The notes under the pieces: model-generated
What the model saw: only the letters and a program-made list of their open reading frames with translations
The model's database searches: none
Told to the model about the DNA's origin: nothing
Part shown: positions 8,087 to 16,175 of the stretch, piece after piece
Numbering within the stretch: the stretch's first letter is position 1
How the letters are laid out: each line of letters begins with the position of its first letter
Source of the DNA: Candidatus Hydrogenedentota bacterium
GTDB lineage: Bacteria > Hydrogenedentota > Hydrogenedentia > Hydrogenedentales > CAITNO01
Length of the DNA: 33,388 bases
Direction: 5' to 3'
Assembly (NCBI GenBank): GCA_903893795.1
Contig: CAITNO010000144.1
Location: 1-33,388, forward strand
Translations under genes and position numbers: made by a program

Positions 8087-9586
8087 ATGAAGCACATCTT
8101 TGCGACAAAATCCTTGGACCTCCTTCTGGAGGAGATGGCGGGGGACCACCGCCTTCACCGTGTGCTCGGACCGGTGGCGCTCACTGCCATCGGCATCGGC
8201 ACCATCATTGGTGCGGGCATCTTCGTCGCCGTGGGCGCCGCCGCAGCAAGGACCACCGGTCCCGCCATCATCGCATCCATCATGGTCTCCGGCGTGGCCT
8301 GCATCTTTGCCGCCCTGTGCTATGCCGAATTCGCCGCCATGGCCCCCGTCGCAGGCTCCGCCTACACCTATGCCTATGCAACGCTGGGCGAAGTGTTCGC
8401 GTGGATTATTGGATGGGACCTCATCCTTGAGTACACCGTTGCCTCCTCAACGGTCGCCCATGGCTGGTCCCATTACTTCCAGAACCTGATCGGAATGTTC
8501 AATCTCCATATACCCGAAGCGCTCTCGAAATCCCCTTTTGTCACCGATCCTGTCACGCACCATCTGGTTACCACAGGCACCTTGGTGGACCTTCCCGCCT
8601 TGGCCATAGCGGCGCTTGTCACCGTCATTCTGGTGTTGGGCATCAAGGAAAGTGCCCGGTTTAATGCCGTCATGGTCGTCATCAAGCTGTTTGTGGTGCT
8701 GTTCGTGATCGTTGTCGGCGCCTTCTATGTCAATCCCGCCAACTGGCATCCCTTTGCACCCTATGGATGGAAGGGACTCAGTTTCTTCGGTGGCGTCTAC
8801 AACTGGGGCATGGTCGTAGACGGCCTTCCCGTGGGAATGCTCGCCGGTGCGGGGATCATGTTCTTTGCCTATATCGGTTTTGACTGCGTGTCCACCCAGG
8901 CCGAAGAGGCGCGAAACCCCAAACGCGACATCCCCATAGGCATCATCGCCTCGCTGCTCATCTGCACCGTGCTTTACATCGCCTTCGCGGCCGTGCTTAC
9001 CGGCATGGTCCCCTATGACAAAATCGATATCGATGCGCCTGTCGCCGCCGCCTTTAGCCATGCCGGTTTGCCCTGGGCCCAGTTCATTATCACCCTCGGT
9101 GCCCTGGCCGGCATGACCTCGGTTATTCTCGGCCTCATGCTCGGCCAGCCCCGCGTGCTGCTTGCAATGTCCCGCGACGGTCTCCTGCCGAAAAGCTTCT
9201 TCGCCGAGGTTCACCCGCGTTTCCGGACGCCGTGGAAATCCAGCATTCTCACCGGCGTCGCGGTGGCCACCCTTTCCGCCATACTTCCCCTCGACACACT
9301 GCTTCAACTCGTCAATATTGGCACACTGCTCGCCTTTGTTATCGTCTGCCTGGCGGTGCTCGTCATGCGCCGCATCAACCCCAACGCCGTGCGTCCCTTC
9401 CGCTGCCCCTTTGTACCCGTCACGCCCATCCTCGGCGCGCTCCTCTGCTTCGTGCTTATGCTGTCGCTGCCCTCGGGCAACTGGCTCCGCCTCCTCGTTT
9501 GGCTGCTGCTCGGCTTTGTCATCTACTTCTTCTATGGCCGCCATCACAGCGTTCTGGCCAAGATGCGCGCCAAGGAGAAACATTAA
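8087..9586 (+). CDS. APC-superfamily cationic amino acid permease
   Basis: This is an inner-membrane amino-acid transporter, most like the CAT/YfnA branch of the APC superfamily. The 499 residues begin with the short motif KSLDLLLEEM common to that branch, then LTAIGIGTIIGAGIFVAVG (TM1 with the substrate-binding GAG break, about 32-50). Next come the TM3 region YAEFAAMAPVAGSAYTYAYATLGE and FFAYIGFDCVSTQAEEARNPKRDIPIGI, typical of TM6 to TM7. About 12-13 membrane segments fit. The ATG at 8087 has GGAGGT twelve bases upstream; the longer frame from 7994 adds residues unlike the family. The substrate is not readable from sequence. Confidence 0.95.
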   Translation: MKHIFATKSLDLLLEEMAGDHRLHRVLGPVALTAIGIGTIIGAGIFVAVGAAAARTTGPAIIASIMVSGVACIFAALCYAEFAAMAPVAGSAYTYAYATLGEVFAWIIGWDLILEYTVASSTVAHGWSHYFQNLIGMFNLHIPEALSKSPFVTDPVTHHLVTTGTLVDLPALAIAALVTVILVLGIKESARFNAVMVVIKLFVVLFVIVVGAFYVNPANWHPFAPYGWKGLSFFGGVYNWGMVVDGLPVGMLAGAGIMFFAYIGFDCVSTQAEEARNPKRDIPIGIIASLLICTVLYIAFAAVLTGMVPYDKIDIDAPVAAAFSHAGLPWAQFIITLGALAGMTSVILGLMLGQPRVLLAMSRDGLLPKSFFAEVHPRFRTPWKSSILTGVAVATLSAILPLDTLLQLVNIGTLLAFVIVCLAVLVMRRINPNAVRPFRCPFVPVTPILGALLCFVLMLSLPSGNWLRLLVWLLLGFVIYFFYGRHHSVLAKMRAKEKH

Positions 9587-9655
9587 ACTCAGACCGAGTA
9601 ATGCTACTGCACCTGAGATGGAGTCTTGTTGACGCGTGTGGCTGGTTCCGCTCTT

Positions 9656-9758
9656 GGCCCCGAAGGGGTCACACAATAGTAGCCCCGGGTGACCAAAGGG
9701 AACCCGGGGTAGGCAGCAGAAGAATCACCCGTCCCCGCAGGGGGCGAACAGGGGCGGG
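9656..9758. repeat. GC-rich cluster of three hairpins between convergent genes
   Basis: Three stem-loops follow one another. GGCCCC-GAA-GGGGTC is at 9656-9670. CCCCGGGT pairs with ACCCGGGG (9683-9709). CCCGTCCCC (9728-9736) pairs with GGGGCGGG (9751-9758), with an alternative CCCC-GCA-GGGG inside it. The style, with CCCCGAAGGGGTC followed by AGCCCCGGGT, recalls dispersed intergenic elements I have seen in planctomycete-type genomes. That recollection is not a database result. It may also act as a bidirectional terminator for the permease and the MarR operon. Confidence 0.5.
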
Positions 9759-9806
9759 ATCAGGACGTCTGAAGTTCAGGCCGAAGGACAGGTGGGACAC
9801 CGCAAC

Positions 9807-10322
9807 TTACTGGCAGCCGTGGGCCATCACTTCGGCATTCTCCGCCATTTTGCGCAGGACCGACAGCGCCAACTCTTCTTCTTCGGCGCTTACCCCTTCC
9901 AGAATGCCCTCATTCCAGGAATAGAGCACGGCGAAGAATTCCCGCTCGATGGCACGGGCCTTCTCCGTTACAAACACGCGCACCACGCGGCGGTCCTGGC
10001 CGTCCTGACTGCGTGTGATGAATCCGAGGTCTTCCAGTCGCTGCATGGCGCGGGTAATCGTCCCCTTGTCCATTTTCAGGATGCAGCGGACACTGTCCTG
10101 GCTCACCTCGTCCTTGATGAACAGTTCGGCCATGATGAAGGCCTGGCCGGTGCCTATGCCAAAGCGGGCAAGGCGCTTCGTAATGAACATCATCCCGCAG
10201 CGCGCCGTGGCGGAGATTAAGCGGCCGGCAATTTCATCCCGGTGGGTGCGCAGGTAGTCAATGCGTGCCTGCACTTCTTCAGAAACCACTTCTTTCGGTG
10301 CGTTGAAGTCCGTGTTGGTCAT
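9807..10322 (-). CDS. MarR-family transcriptional regulator
   Basis: The 171-residue protein has the MarR winged-helix layout. An N-terminal helix is followed by the HTH region SQDSVRCILKMDKGTITRAMQRLEDLGFITRSQDGQDRRVVRVFVTEKARAIE, with the DxRxxxVxLT-like wing seen as QDRRVVRVFVTEKA. C-terminal dimerisation helices follow. I chose the ATG at 10322 because its ATGA overlaps the stop codon of the outer-membrane factor gene and an AAAGG site lies upstream; the longer frame adds 28 unlikely residues. It is the last gene of the efflux operon, so it probably represses its own operon and is released by a drug-like ligand. A matching operator candidate is at 14785-14802. Confidence 0.95.
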   Translation of the reverse strand: MTNTDFNAPKEVVSEEVQARIDYLRTHRDEIAGRLISATARCGMMFITKRLARFGIGTGQAFIMAELFIKDEVSQDSVRCILKMDKGTITRAMQRLEDLGFITRSQDGQDRRVVRVFVTEKARAIEREFFAVLYSWNEGILEGVSAEEEELALSVLRKMAENAEVMAHGCQ

Positions 10323-11821
10323 GTTCCGGTGCCTTTCTGCGTGCTTGCTGTTCCGCCCTGCGGCATGGGCGCATCGGCGGGCCACTGCCCTCCCAATGCT
10401 TTGCACAGAGCCACGGCCGCCGTGGCGACCGCCGTGTCTCCGGCTGTCTTGGCCTCCCGTGCGGCGAGCAGCAGGCGCTCGGATTCAAGCACGTACAGAT
10501 AGTCCTTTGTGCCAGCCTGGTACATGCTCTGGGACATCTTCAGCGATGTTTCGTACTGGGTGACGGCCAGTCCAAGGGACTCTTGGGTCTGTTGGGTGTC
10601 GCGATAGGCGACCACCGAATCCTCCACATCCTTCAAGGCGTTTAGAACGGCTTTTTCATAGGCGTGCAGGGCCTGTTCATGTCTGGCCCGCTGCACCCGG
10701 ATGTTTCCCAGCACCCGGCCGATATCGAGGATGGGCCAGTGGACGGCCGGGCCCATGCTCCAATACTTGCTGGCGATGCTGCCCAGGTCGGCTTTTTCCT
10801 GTCCGCGAAGGCCCACTCCGCCGACGATATCCAGTCTGGGGAAGAGTTCTGCGGTCGAAATGCCCACGGCGGCCGTTGCCGCCTCGATGCCGTCTTCGGC
10901 CTGCTGCACGTCCGGGCGCACGCGAAGAACTTGCGAGGGAACACCGACGGTGACAGGGATGCGGTAGTCCGTTGATACTGGCGGGTCCCCCACGATTACC
11001 CTTACGGAATCTGGACTCTGTGCAAGCAACACGGCCAGGCTGGTTTCGGCGCGCTGAATTCTGGTCTCGGCCGCAGGAATCTGCGCCGTGGTGCTCTCCA
11101 CGGTGCCACGGCTTAATGTCACCTCCAAATCCGCAATGGTTCCCGCCGCCCGGCGTCGTTCGAGCAGTTCGACGGTCTCTTTCTGGGAACGCACCATCTC
11201 GGCAAGGACGGCGCGAAGGCTCTGTGCTCCGCGCAGTTCAAAGTAGTTTCGTGCTGTTTCTGCCGCCACCGAGATGCGGACCCCAGAGTATGCCGCCGAC
11301 TGCAGATCAATCTGGGCATTGGCCGCGCGGACCGATTCCCGCGTGGCGCCGAAAAGGTCGATTTCCCAGGAGGCGTCAAAGCCTGCCTCAAACATGCTTT
11401 GGTGCAGCGGTTGCAACAGTCCGGCAACGCCGGTTTCCTGCTGCACCGCCCTGCTTTGCCGGGTGCGCTGGCCTGTTCCATCGACGGCCGCATGGGGAAA
11501 GAAATTGGAAACATTTACAGAACGTTGCGCGCGCGCTTCGCGCACCCGCGCCTCGGCGGCCTTCAGGTCGGCGCAACCACTCAGGGCGCGGTCAACAAGC
11601 GTTTCCAACACGGGATCGTGAAACTGGCGCCACCATTCCTTGGCCTGTTGCTGGTCAGAAAAGGCAACGCTGCTGTCCGTTCCGGAACTCACGTTCTTGC
11701 TCCAGTTCGCGGGAATGGGGGCCTGCGCTTTGGGAAGGTGTGCCGTGGTGGAGCAGCCCGACACCGCGAGCGGGAGGAGCGCCGCGAAGCGGAGTAGGCC
11801 TCGTGAAAGTCTTGATAGCAT
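10319..11821 (-). CDS. outer-membrane efflux lipoprotein (NodT/OprM type)
   Basis: This is the outer-membrane channel of a tripartite efflux pump. The 500-residue product has a lipoprotein signal with lipobox VSGC, two TolC-type repeats with conserved blocks (KEWWRQFHDPVLETLVDRAL; SWEIDLFGATRESVRAANAQ; IPVTVGVPSQVLRVRPDVQQAE; PRLDIVGGVGLRG), and long helical stretches. The ATG at 11821 is preferred because GGGAGG sits seven bases before it; the upstream ATG at 11836 overlaps the previous stop but lacks such a site. The RPDV motif is typical of the family. Its stop overlaps the MarR start by four bases. Confidence 0.95.
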   Translation of the reverse strand: MLSRLSRGLLRFAALLPLAVSGCSTTAHLPKAQAPIPANWSKNVSSGTDSSVAFSDQQQAKEWWRQFHDPVLETLVDRALSGCADLKAAEARVREARAQRSVNVSNFFPHAAVDGTGQRTRQSRAVQQETGVAGLLQPLHQSMFEAGFDASWEIDLFGATRESVRAANAQIDLQSAAYSGVRISVAAETARNYFELRGAQSLRAVLAEMVRSQKETVELLERRRAAGTIADLEVTLSRGTVESTTAQIPAAETRIQRAETSLAVLLAQSPDSVRVIVGDPPVSTDYRIPVTVGVPSQVLRVRPDVQQAEDGIEAATAAVGISTAELFPRLDIVGGVGLRGQEKADLGSIASKYWSMGPAVHWPILDIGRVLGNIRVQRARHEQALHAYEKAVLNALKDVEDSVVAYRDTQQTQESLGLAVTQYETSLKMSQSMYQAGTKDYLYVLESERLLLAAREAKTAGDTAVATAAVALCKALGGQWPADAPMPQGGTASTQKGTGT

Positions 11822-11835
11822 CGGAGTGCCTCCCA

Positions 11836-13440
11836 TTAGTGGGCCGCCATGGGACCGTGCGGTTTTGCTTTACGGAGCAGCAGGGTCAACGCCATGCCTC
11901 CCAGAGTCACGATTCCCAGCACATGAAAACAGTTGGAAAAGGCGACCAGCGCCGACTGTTGGACCATTGTTCCATACATTGCCCCCAGCGCTTTCTGGGG
12001 TGCGTTGGCGTGTCCAAAGTAGCTTTCAAACATCCGGGTGGCCTGGCCGAGGCGCATCACATATCCGGTGTCATAGGGGGTCATATGGGCGACCATTTGG
12101 GCCTGCTGCACCTGGGTGTTGCGGACCAGAAAGGTTGTGATCAAAGAGATGCCAATGCTGCCGCCCAGGTTTCTGCTGAGGTTGAAGATGCCCGAGGCGT
12201 TGCCCATCACATTCTGGCTCAGATGGCTCATGGCGGTTACGGTAATCGGCACAAACATGAAGGCCATGCCGAAACCCTGAAGCATGTTGGGGAGGACAAC
12301 GCTCGCCATGGACATTTCCAGGTTGAGCCGCTGTAATTCGAAACTGCCGAGACCAAAGAGAAAGAAACCGAAAAGAACGAGCCTGCGCGTGTCCACCCTT
12401 GCCACAAGCATTCCGCTGAGCGGCATCGCCATCAGGGAGGCAAGGCCTCGCGGGCTGACTGACAGACCGGTGTCGAAAGCAGAGTATCCCATGAGTGCCT
12501 GCAGAAAGAGGGGTTGAATGGTTACCGTGCTGTAAAGGATAACGCCCACCGCCCCGATGAGGACGGTGCCCACGGCGAAGTTCCGGTTCTTCAGCACCCT
12601 GAGATTAACAATGGGGTGGGGGGTGCCCCAAAGTTCCCAGGACACGAAAGCGACCATGGCGACACAGGAGAGCATGAAGAGGCCACTAATCCAGCCGGAG
12701 GCGAACCAGTCTTCCTGCTGTCCCTTGTCCAGGACGATTTGCAGCGTGGCCAGCCAAAGCGCCATGAGCCCGAATCCGATGCCGTCGATCGTGCCGGGTT
12801 TGGCCGCGCGGATGTACGGCGGGTCTTCGATAATGCGGTTGATGATGTAGAGCGCGAGCATCCCGGCCGGGATGTTCATATAGAAAATCCACGGCCAGGT
12901 GTAGTTCTCCGTGATCCATCCGCCCAACGTGGGACCGAGCACGGGCGCAATCACCACGCCAAGGCCGAAAGCGGCCATGGCCAGGCCGCGTTTCTGCGGC
13001 GGGAAACTCTCCATGAGAATGGCCTGTGAGAGCGGCTGGAGCGCGCCGCCCCCGGCACCCTGCAAAATGCGCGCCACGATGAGCATGGACAGCGATGTCG
13101 AGCAACCGCACAGGAAAGAGGACGCCGTGAATATGCCCACACAGGTCATCAAGAACCGTTTTCTGCCGAAGAAGCTGGCCAGCCAGCCGCTGGCGGGCAG
13201 GACGATGGCGTTTGAAATGAGGTAGCTCGTGACCACCCAGGTGGCTTCCTCGCTGGTCGAGGAAAGACTGCCGGCCATGTGGTTCAGGGACACGGTGACA
13301 ATGGTCGTGTCGAGCACTTCCATGAAGGTGGGCAGAATGACAGCCAGGGCCACCAGCCAGGGATTGTGGCTGGGCTTCCACTGGGCGGGGGCCGCGCCGG
13401 GTACCGGCGTGAGACCTTCGTTGTTGGTGCCGTTGCTCAT
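11836..13440 (-). CDS. DHA2-family (EmrB-like) drug:H+ antiporter
   Basis: This is a 14-segment major facilitator that exports drugs in exchange for protons. Motif D1 LDTTIVTVSLNHM is about residues 43-55. Motif A GWLASFFGRKRFL, the RILQGAGGGALQPL segment and the antiporter motif C GLGVVIAPVLGPTLGGWI follow. The length of 534 residues is usual for EmrB. The gene starts 17 bases after the HlyD-family stop and ends within TAATG at the outer-membrane factor gene, so the operon is tight. No strong Shine-Dalgarno is seen at its ATG. Confidence 0.95.
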   Translation of the reverse strand: MSNGTNNEGLTPVPGAAPAQWKPSHNPWLVALAVILPTFMEVLDTTIVTVSLNHMAGSLSSTSEEATWVVTSYLISNAIVLPASGWLASFFGRKRFLMTCVGIFTASSFLCGCSTSLSMLIVARILQGAGGGALQPLSQAILMESFPPQKRGLAMAAFGLGVVIAPVLGPTLGGWITENYTWPWIFYMNIPAGMLALYIINRIIEDPPYIRAAKPGTIDGIGFGLMALWLATLQIVLDKGQQEDWFASGWISGLFMLSCVAMVAFVSWELWGTPHPIVNLRVLKNRNFAVGTVLIGAVGVILYSTVTIQPLFLQALMGYSAFDTGLSVSPRGLASLMAMPLSGMLVARVDTRRLVLFGFFLFGLGSFELQRLNLEMSMASVVLPNMLQGFGMAFMFVPITVTAMSHLSQNVMGNASGIFNLSRNLGGSIGISLITTFLVRNTQVQQAQMVAHMTPYDTGYVMRLGQATRMFESYFGHANAPQKALGAMYGTMVQQSALVAFSNCFHVLGIVTLGGMALTLLLRKAKPHGPMAAH

Positions 13441-13457
13441 GCTGACTGTGCCGTACT

Positions 13458-14753
13458 TTACCGGACCCGCACCTTGGGAACGACAGACATCCCCGGCGCA
13501 AGAAGCACTCCCTCCGGAATGGCGTCATCAATAACGATTTTCACTGGAATGCGCTGAACCACCTTCACGTAGTTTCCGGTCGCATTTTCCGGCGGCAACA
13601 GGCTGAAACGGGCTCCCGAACCCTTTTGAAAGCTGTCCACCTTGCCGTGCAGGAGAATTCCGGGATAGGCGTCCACACGGATGGTGACCGGTTGACCCGG
13701 TTTCATGTCTTCAATCTGACTCTCCTTGTAATTGGCCACCACCCACACCTCGTCTTCCACCAGAGCCATAAGCACCTGGCCGGGTTGGACGTAATTGCCC
13801 CTTTCCACACTTCTGCGCGTGATTCGGCCATCTGCAGGGGCGCACAGCTTTGTCTTGGCCAGGTTTAGTTCGGCCAGCGTCAATTCAGCCTCGCGTTGGG
13901 CCAGTTCAGCGCGGAAGGCCGCCAACTGCGTCTCACTGAGTTCCACCTTTTTCGGAGCCGACTTGGCCTCTTCCAGGGCCGCTTCGGCCCCGGTCGACTG
14001 CGATTCTGCCTGCTTCAGCATTTCGGTGCTTGCATCCCGGGCCGCCACGGCTTCTTTCACCGCTGATTCCGCGCCGTGAATGGCGTTCTTGGCCCCATCG
14101 AACTTGGCCTGTGCACCGGTGGCGGCGGCTTCGGCGAGATCGAGTTGCTGGGGTGACACCGTTTTATCGTCCAGGGTGCGGAGGCGCTCTAGGTCCGCAT
14201 GGGTCCGCTTTGCCTCGGCCGCCGCGCCCTTGGCGATTTCACGTTGCTGTTCAAGATTTGCTTTGGCGGAGTTTAGCTGGGCCTCGGCCTGGGCGATCTT
14301 GTTCTTTGCCACCTGCACTTGGGCTTTGTGCCCCTCCAGCGCGGCTGTGGTGGCATCAACAGTGGTGGAGGTTGAGATTTTGGTTAGGTCCAAACCCAGC
14401 AGGGCGCCATCCAAGCGCGCCTTGGAAAAATCGCGTGACGCCTGCGCTTGTGCCAGTTGGGCCTCATAATCGGCTGGCTGGATGACGCACAGGGGATCAC
14501 CCTTGTGAACAGCCTGATTGTCCTCGACCAGCAGTTCGACGATGCCACCTGGGATGCGGGGTGCAATCTGCACAATACGGCCCTCGATGAAGGCGTTGTC
14601 CGTGCTTTCATAGGGCAGTGCCTGACGGTAATACCAAATGCCCCCCCCGACCAGGGCGGCTAGAACGGCTAGGGCCAGTACCTTGCGTTTGGTCTTTTTC
14701 ATCGGCGGACTGGGTGTTTCAGAGTCAGTTATGACGACGTTCTCTTGGTCCAT
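13458..14753 (-). CDS. HlyD/EmrA-family periplasmic efflux adaptor
   Basis: This is the membrane-fusion protein joining the DHA2 transporter to the outer-membrane channel. After a basic N-terminus there is one membrane anchor (VLALAVLAALVGGGIWYY, about 25-42). The EmrA signature STDNAFIEGRIVQIAPRIPGGIVELLVEDNQAVHKGDPL (first lipoyl half) comes next, then a long Ala/Glu/Lys-rich coiled-coil hairpin (about 100-280). The second lipoyl half and beta-barrel are seen in LCAPADGRITRRSVERGNYVQPGQVLMALV and YKESQIEDMKPGQPVTIRVDAYPG. At 431 residues it is a little longer than EmrA because of the coiled coil. It is the first gene of the efflux operon. Confidence 0.95.
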   Translation of the reverse strand: MDQENVVITDSETPSPPMKKTKRKVLALAVLAALVGGGIWYYRQALPYESTDNAFIEGRIVQIAPRIPGGIVELLVEDNQAVHKGDPLCVIQPADYEAQLAQAQASRDFSKARLDGALLGLDLTKISTSTTVDATTAALEGHKAQVQVAKNKIAQAEAQLNSAKANLEQQREIAKGAAAEAKRTHADLERLRTLDDKTVSPQQLDLAEAAATGAQAKFDGAKNAIHGAESAVKEAVAARDASTEMLKQAESQSTGAEAALEEAKSAPKKVELSETQLAAFRAELAQREAELTLAELNLAKTKLCAPADGRITRRSVERGNYVQPGQVLMALVEDEVWVVANYKESQIEDMKPGQPVTIRVDAYPGILLHGKVDSFQKGSGARFSLLPPENATGNYVKVVQRIPVKIVIDDAIPEGVLLAPGMSVVPKVRVR

Positions 14754-14784
14754 AAAGGAGATACCTCGGATGAGCGATAATAGG

Positions 14785-14802
14785 TGGTTGTGTCTGCAAC
14801 CA
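14785..14802 (-). promoter_or_regulatory. operator-like palindrome of the efflux operon
   Basis: TGGTTG - six bases - CAACCA is a perfect 6-bp inverted repeat. It overlaps the last base of the -10 element and covers the expected transcription start, 32 bases upstream of the first gene. Size and position fit a MarR-type operator; the regulator is encoded at the end of the same operon. A second smaller inverted repeat, TTGC-TTGG-GCAA (14819-14830), covers the -35. Confidence 0.6.
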
Positions 14803-14830
14803 TTATGCAGAAAAACGCTTGCTTGGGCAA
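14802..14830 (-). promoter_or_regulatory. promoter of the efflux operon
   Basis: On the minus strand, TTGCCC (14830-14825), a 17-base spacer and CATAAT (14807-14802) form a sigma70-like promoter. It starts transcription about 45-50 bases before the HlyD-family ATG. The -35 matches at 4 of 6 positions and the -10 at 5 of 6. Confidence 0.6.
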
Positions 14831-14954
14831 CTATATTCCGAGTCGAAAAGGTGTCCTGATGTCGCTAGAGAAGAGGTCAGAAACAGCCTGTGCGGATGGG
14901 TTGTCCGGTCACTCCGCACAACCTGGAGAATATTGCTTATGGGGGGCGCGGACC

Positions 14955-15944
14955 TTAGCGTCTGAAAGCTTCCACAAGCGCGTTCATCCGCTCGCCGGAT
15001 TGAATCTGGCAGACGTCTTCGAATCCCGCCGCGGTCAAGGTGTCCCGGATATCGTTGAAGGTGTAACAATTGCCTCCGGTGGTGGCTACGAGCATGTTGA
15101 CGGCAAAGACAGCCCCGCTGGGCGGGTCAGTCCTGTTTGGTTCCATGACATGGTCTCGAATAAGGATACGGCCTCCGGGAACGAGGGCCTCGTAGACCTT
15201 CTTGTAGAGGTCCACATTTTGCTCGGGACTGTTCTGGTGAATAATGGCGGACAGGAGGGCCAAGTCATGGCCGCCGGGGAGGGGATCTTTGTAAAAATCT
15301 CCAGACACCAGGCTGATTCGCGCAAGCAATCCCGTGTTTTCAAGGCGTTTCTGCGCCAGGGCAATAACCTCGGGACGGTCAAAGACCGTGGCGCGGAGAC
15401 CCTTGTACTTCGAGAGAAATGCTTCCGCATAGGTCCCGGTGGCGCCGCCGACATCAAGCAGTCGGAGCGACTGGGACGCTTTGGCGGATTCTGCAATGGA
15501 CCGCGCGGCATACGCCCCGACCACGTGCATGGCGCCTATGAAGGCCTCCAACTCTGCCGGGTCTTCAAATATGCCTGCCGGACGGTTCACGGTGCCTGAC
15601 TGTACAATCTGTGTCAGTTCCGACCAGCGTGGCCACAGAGAGGCAGCGTGCTTCACCATAGGTAAGACGCCGTTTGGAGAATGGGCCGAAAGAAGGGCGG
15701 CGATATCCTCTGGACAGGTGTAGAGGCCGTCATGCTTGCGCAGGAGACCCAACGCGGCGAGCGCATCCAGCAGAATAGCCATGCCCCGGGCAGAGGCGTT
15801 TAGAGAACTGCACACCTGTTCCAAGCTTTTGGGGGGTTCCGCGAGGAGGGTGAACACACCCAATTCGGCCCCAGTCAGGAGAATTCGCGTTTCCATGAAC
15901 TCGCGGGACAGACCCAGTATCGTTTCTGAATTCCATGCTCTCAT
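14955..15944 (-). CDS. SAM-dependent O-methyltransferase (winged-helix plus Rossmann)
   Basis: The 329-residue protein resembles the hydroxyneurosporene/acetylserotonin O-methyltransferase family (Methyltransf_2). An N-terminal dimerisation winged helix (ETRILLTGAELGVFTLLAEPPKSLEQV...ALGLLRKHDGLYTCPE) is followed by the SAM-binding domain. That domain has motif I LLDVGGATGTYAEAFL (about 163-178), VFDRPEVI, SGDFYKDPLPGGHDLALLSAIIHQNSPEQN, and a C-terminal GGNCYTFNDIRDTLTAAGFEDV. The ATG has AAAGGAG seven bases upstream. It is upstream of, and on the same strand as, the efflux operon. A 200-base gap with its own promoter separates them, so a link is possible but not shown. The substrate is unknown, probably a small hydroxylated aromatic or polyketide-like molecule. 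Confidence 0.9.
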   Translation of the reverse strand: MRAWNSETILGLSREFMETRILLTGAELGVFTLLAEPPKSLEQVCSSLNASARGMAILLDALAALGLLRKHDGLYTCPEDIAALLSAHSPNGVLPMVKHAASLWPRWSELTQIVQSGTVNRPAGIFEDPAELEAFIGAMHVVGAYAARSIAESAKASQSLRLLDVGGATGTYAEAFLSKYKGLRATVFDRPEVIALAQKRLENTGLLARISLVSGDFYKDPLPGGHDLALLSAIIHQNSPEQNVDLYKKVYEALVPGGRILIRDHVMEPNRTDPPSGAVFAVNMLVATTGGNCYTFNDIRDTLTAAGFEDVCQIQSGERMNALVEAFRR

Positions 15945-16175
15945 GATTCAACTCCTTTGCCGCTGTGTGTTGTGAGGTCATTTTATCATTTCTTCGCAAT
16001 GCGGCGCATGAGTCTATGGAAGGTGAATTGGCATGCAGGAACTACCCAGCCACGGCATCTAATGTCGCACCTGGTGCCCGTTCGCGATGGATTCAGGGGG
16101 TGGGCCAATGGTAACCTCTTGCGAACATGTTGGATAGGCGCGTCGTGGCGCGCAGGACAGGGAAAGGATGGTCTC

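Noticed and set aside
8447..9676. 409-codon minus-strand frame opposite the permease
   Set aside because: The composition (runs of Asp, Gly, His, Glu) is the complement of hydrophobic membrane codons. The sense frame is an obvious APC permease.
10972..12336. 454-codon plus-strand frame across the outer-membrane factor and DHA2 genes
   Set aside because: It spans the junction of two well-identified minus-strand genes and has no domain or ribosome-binding site.
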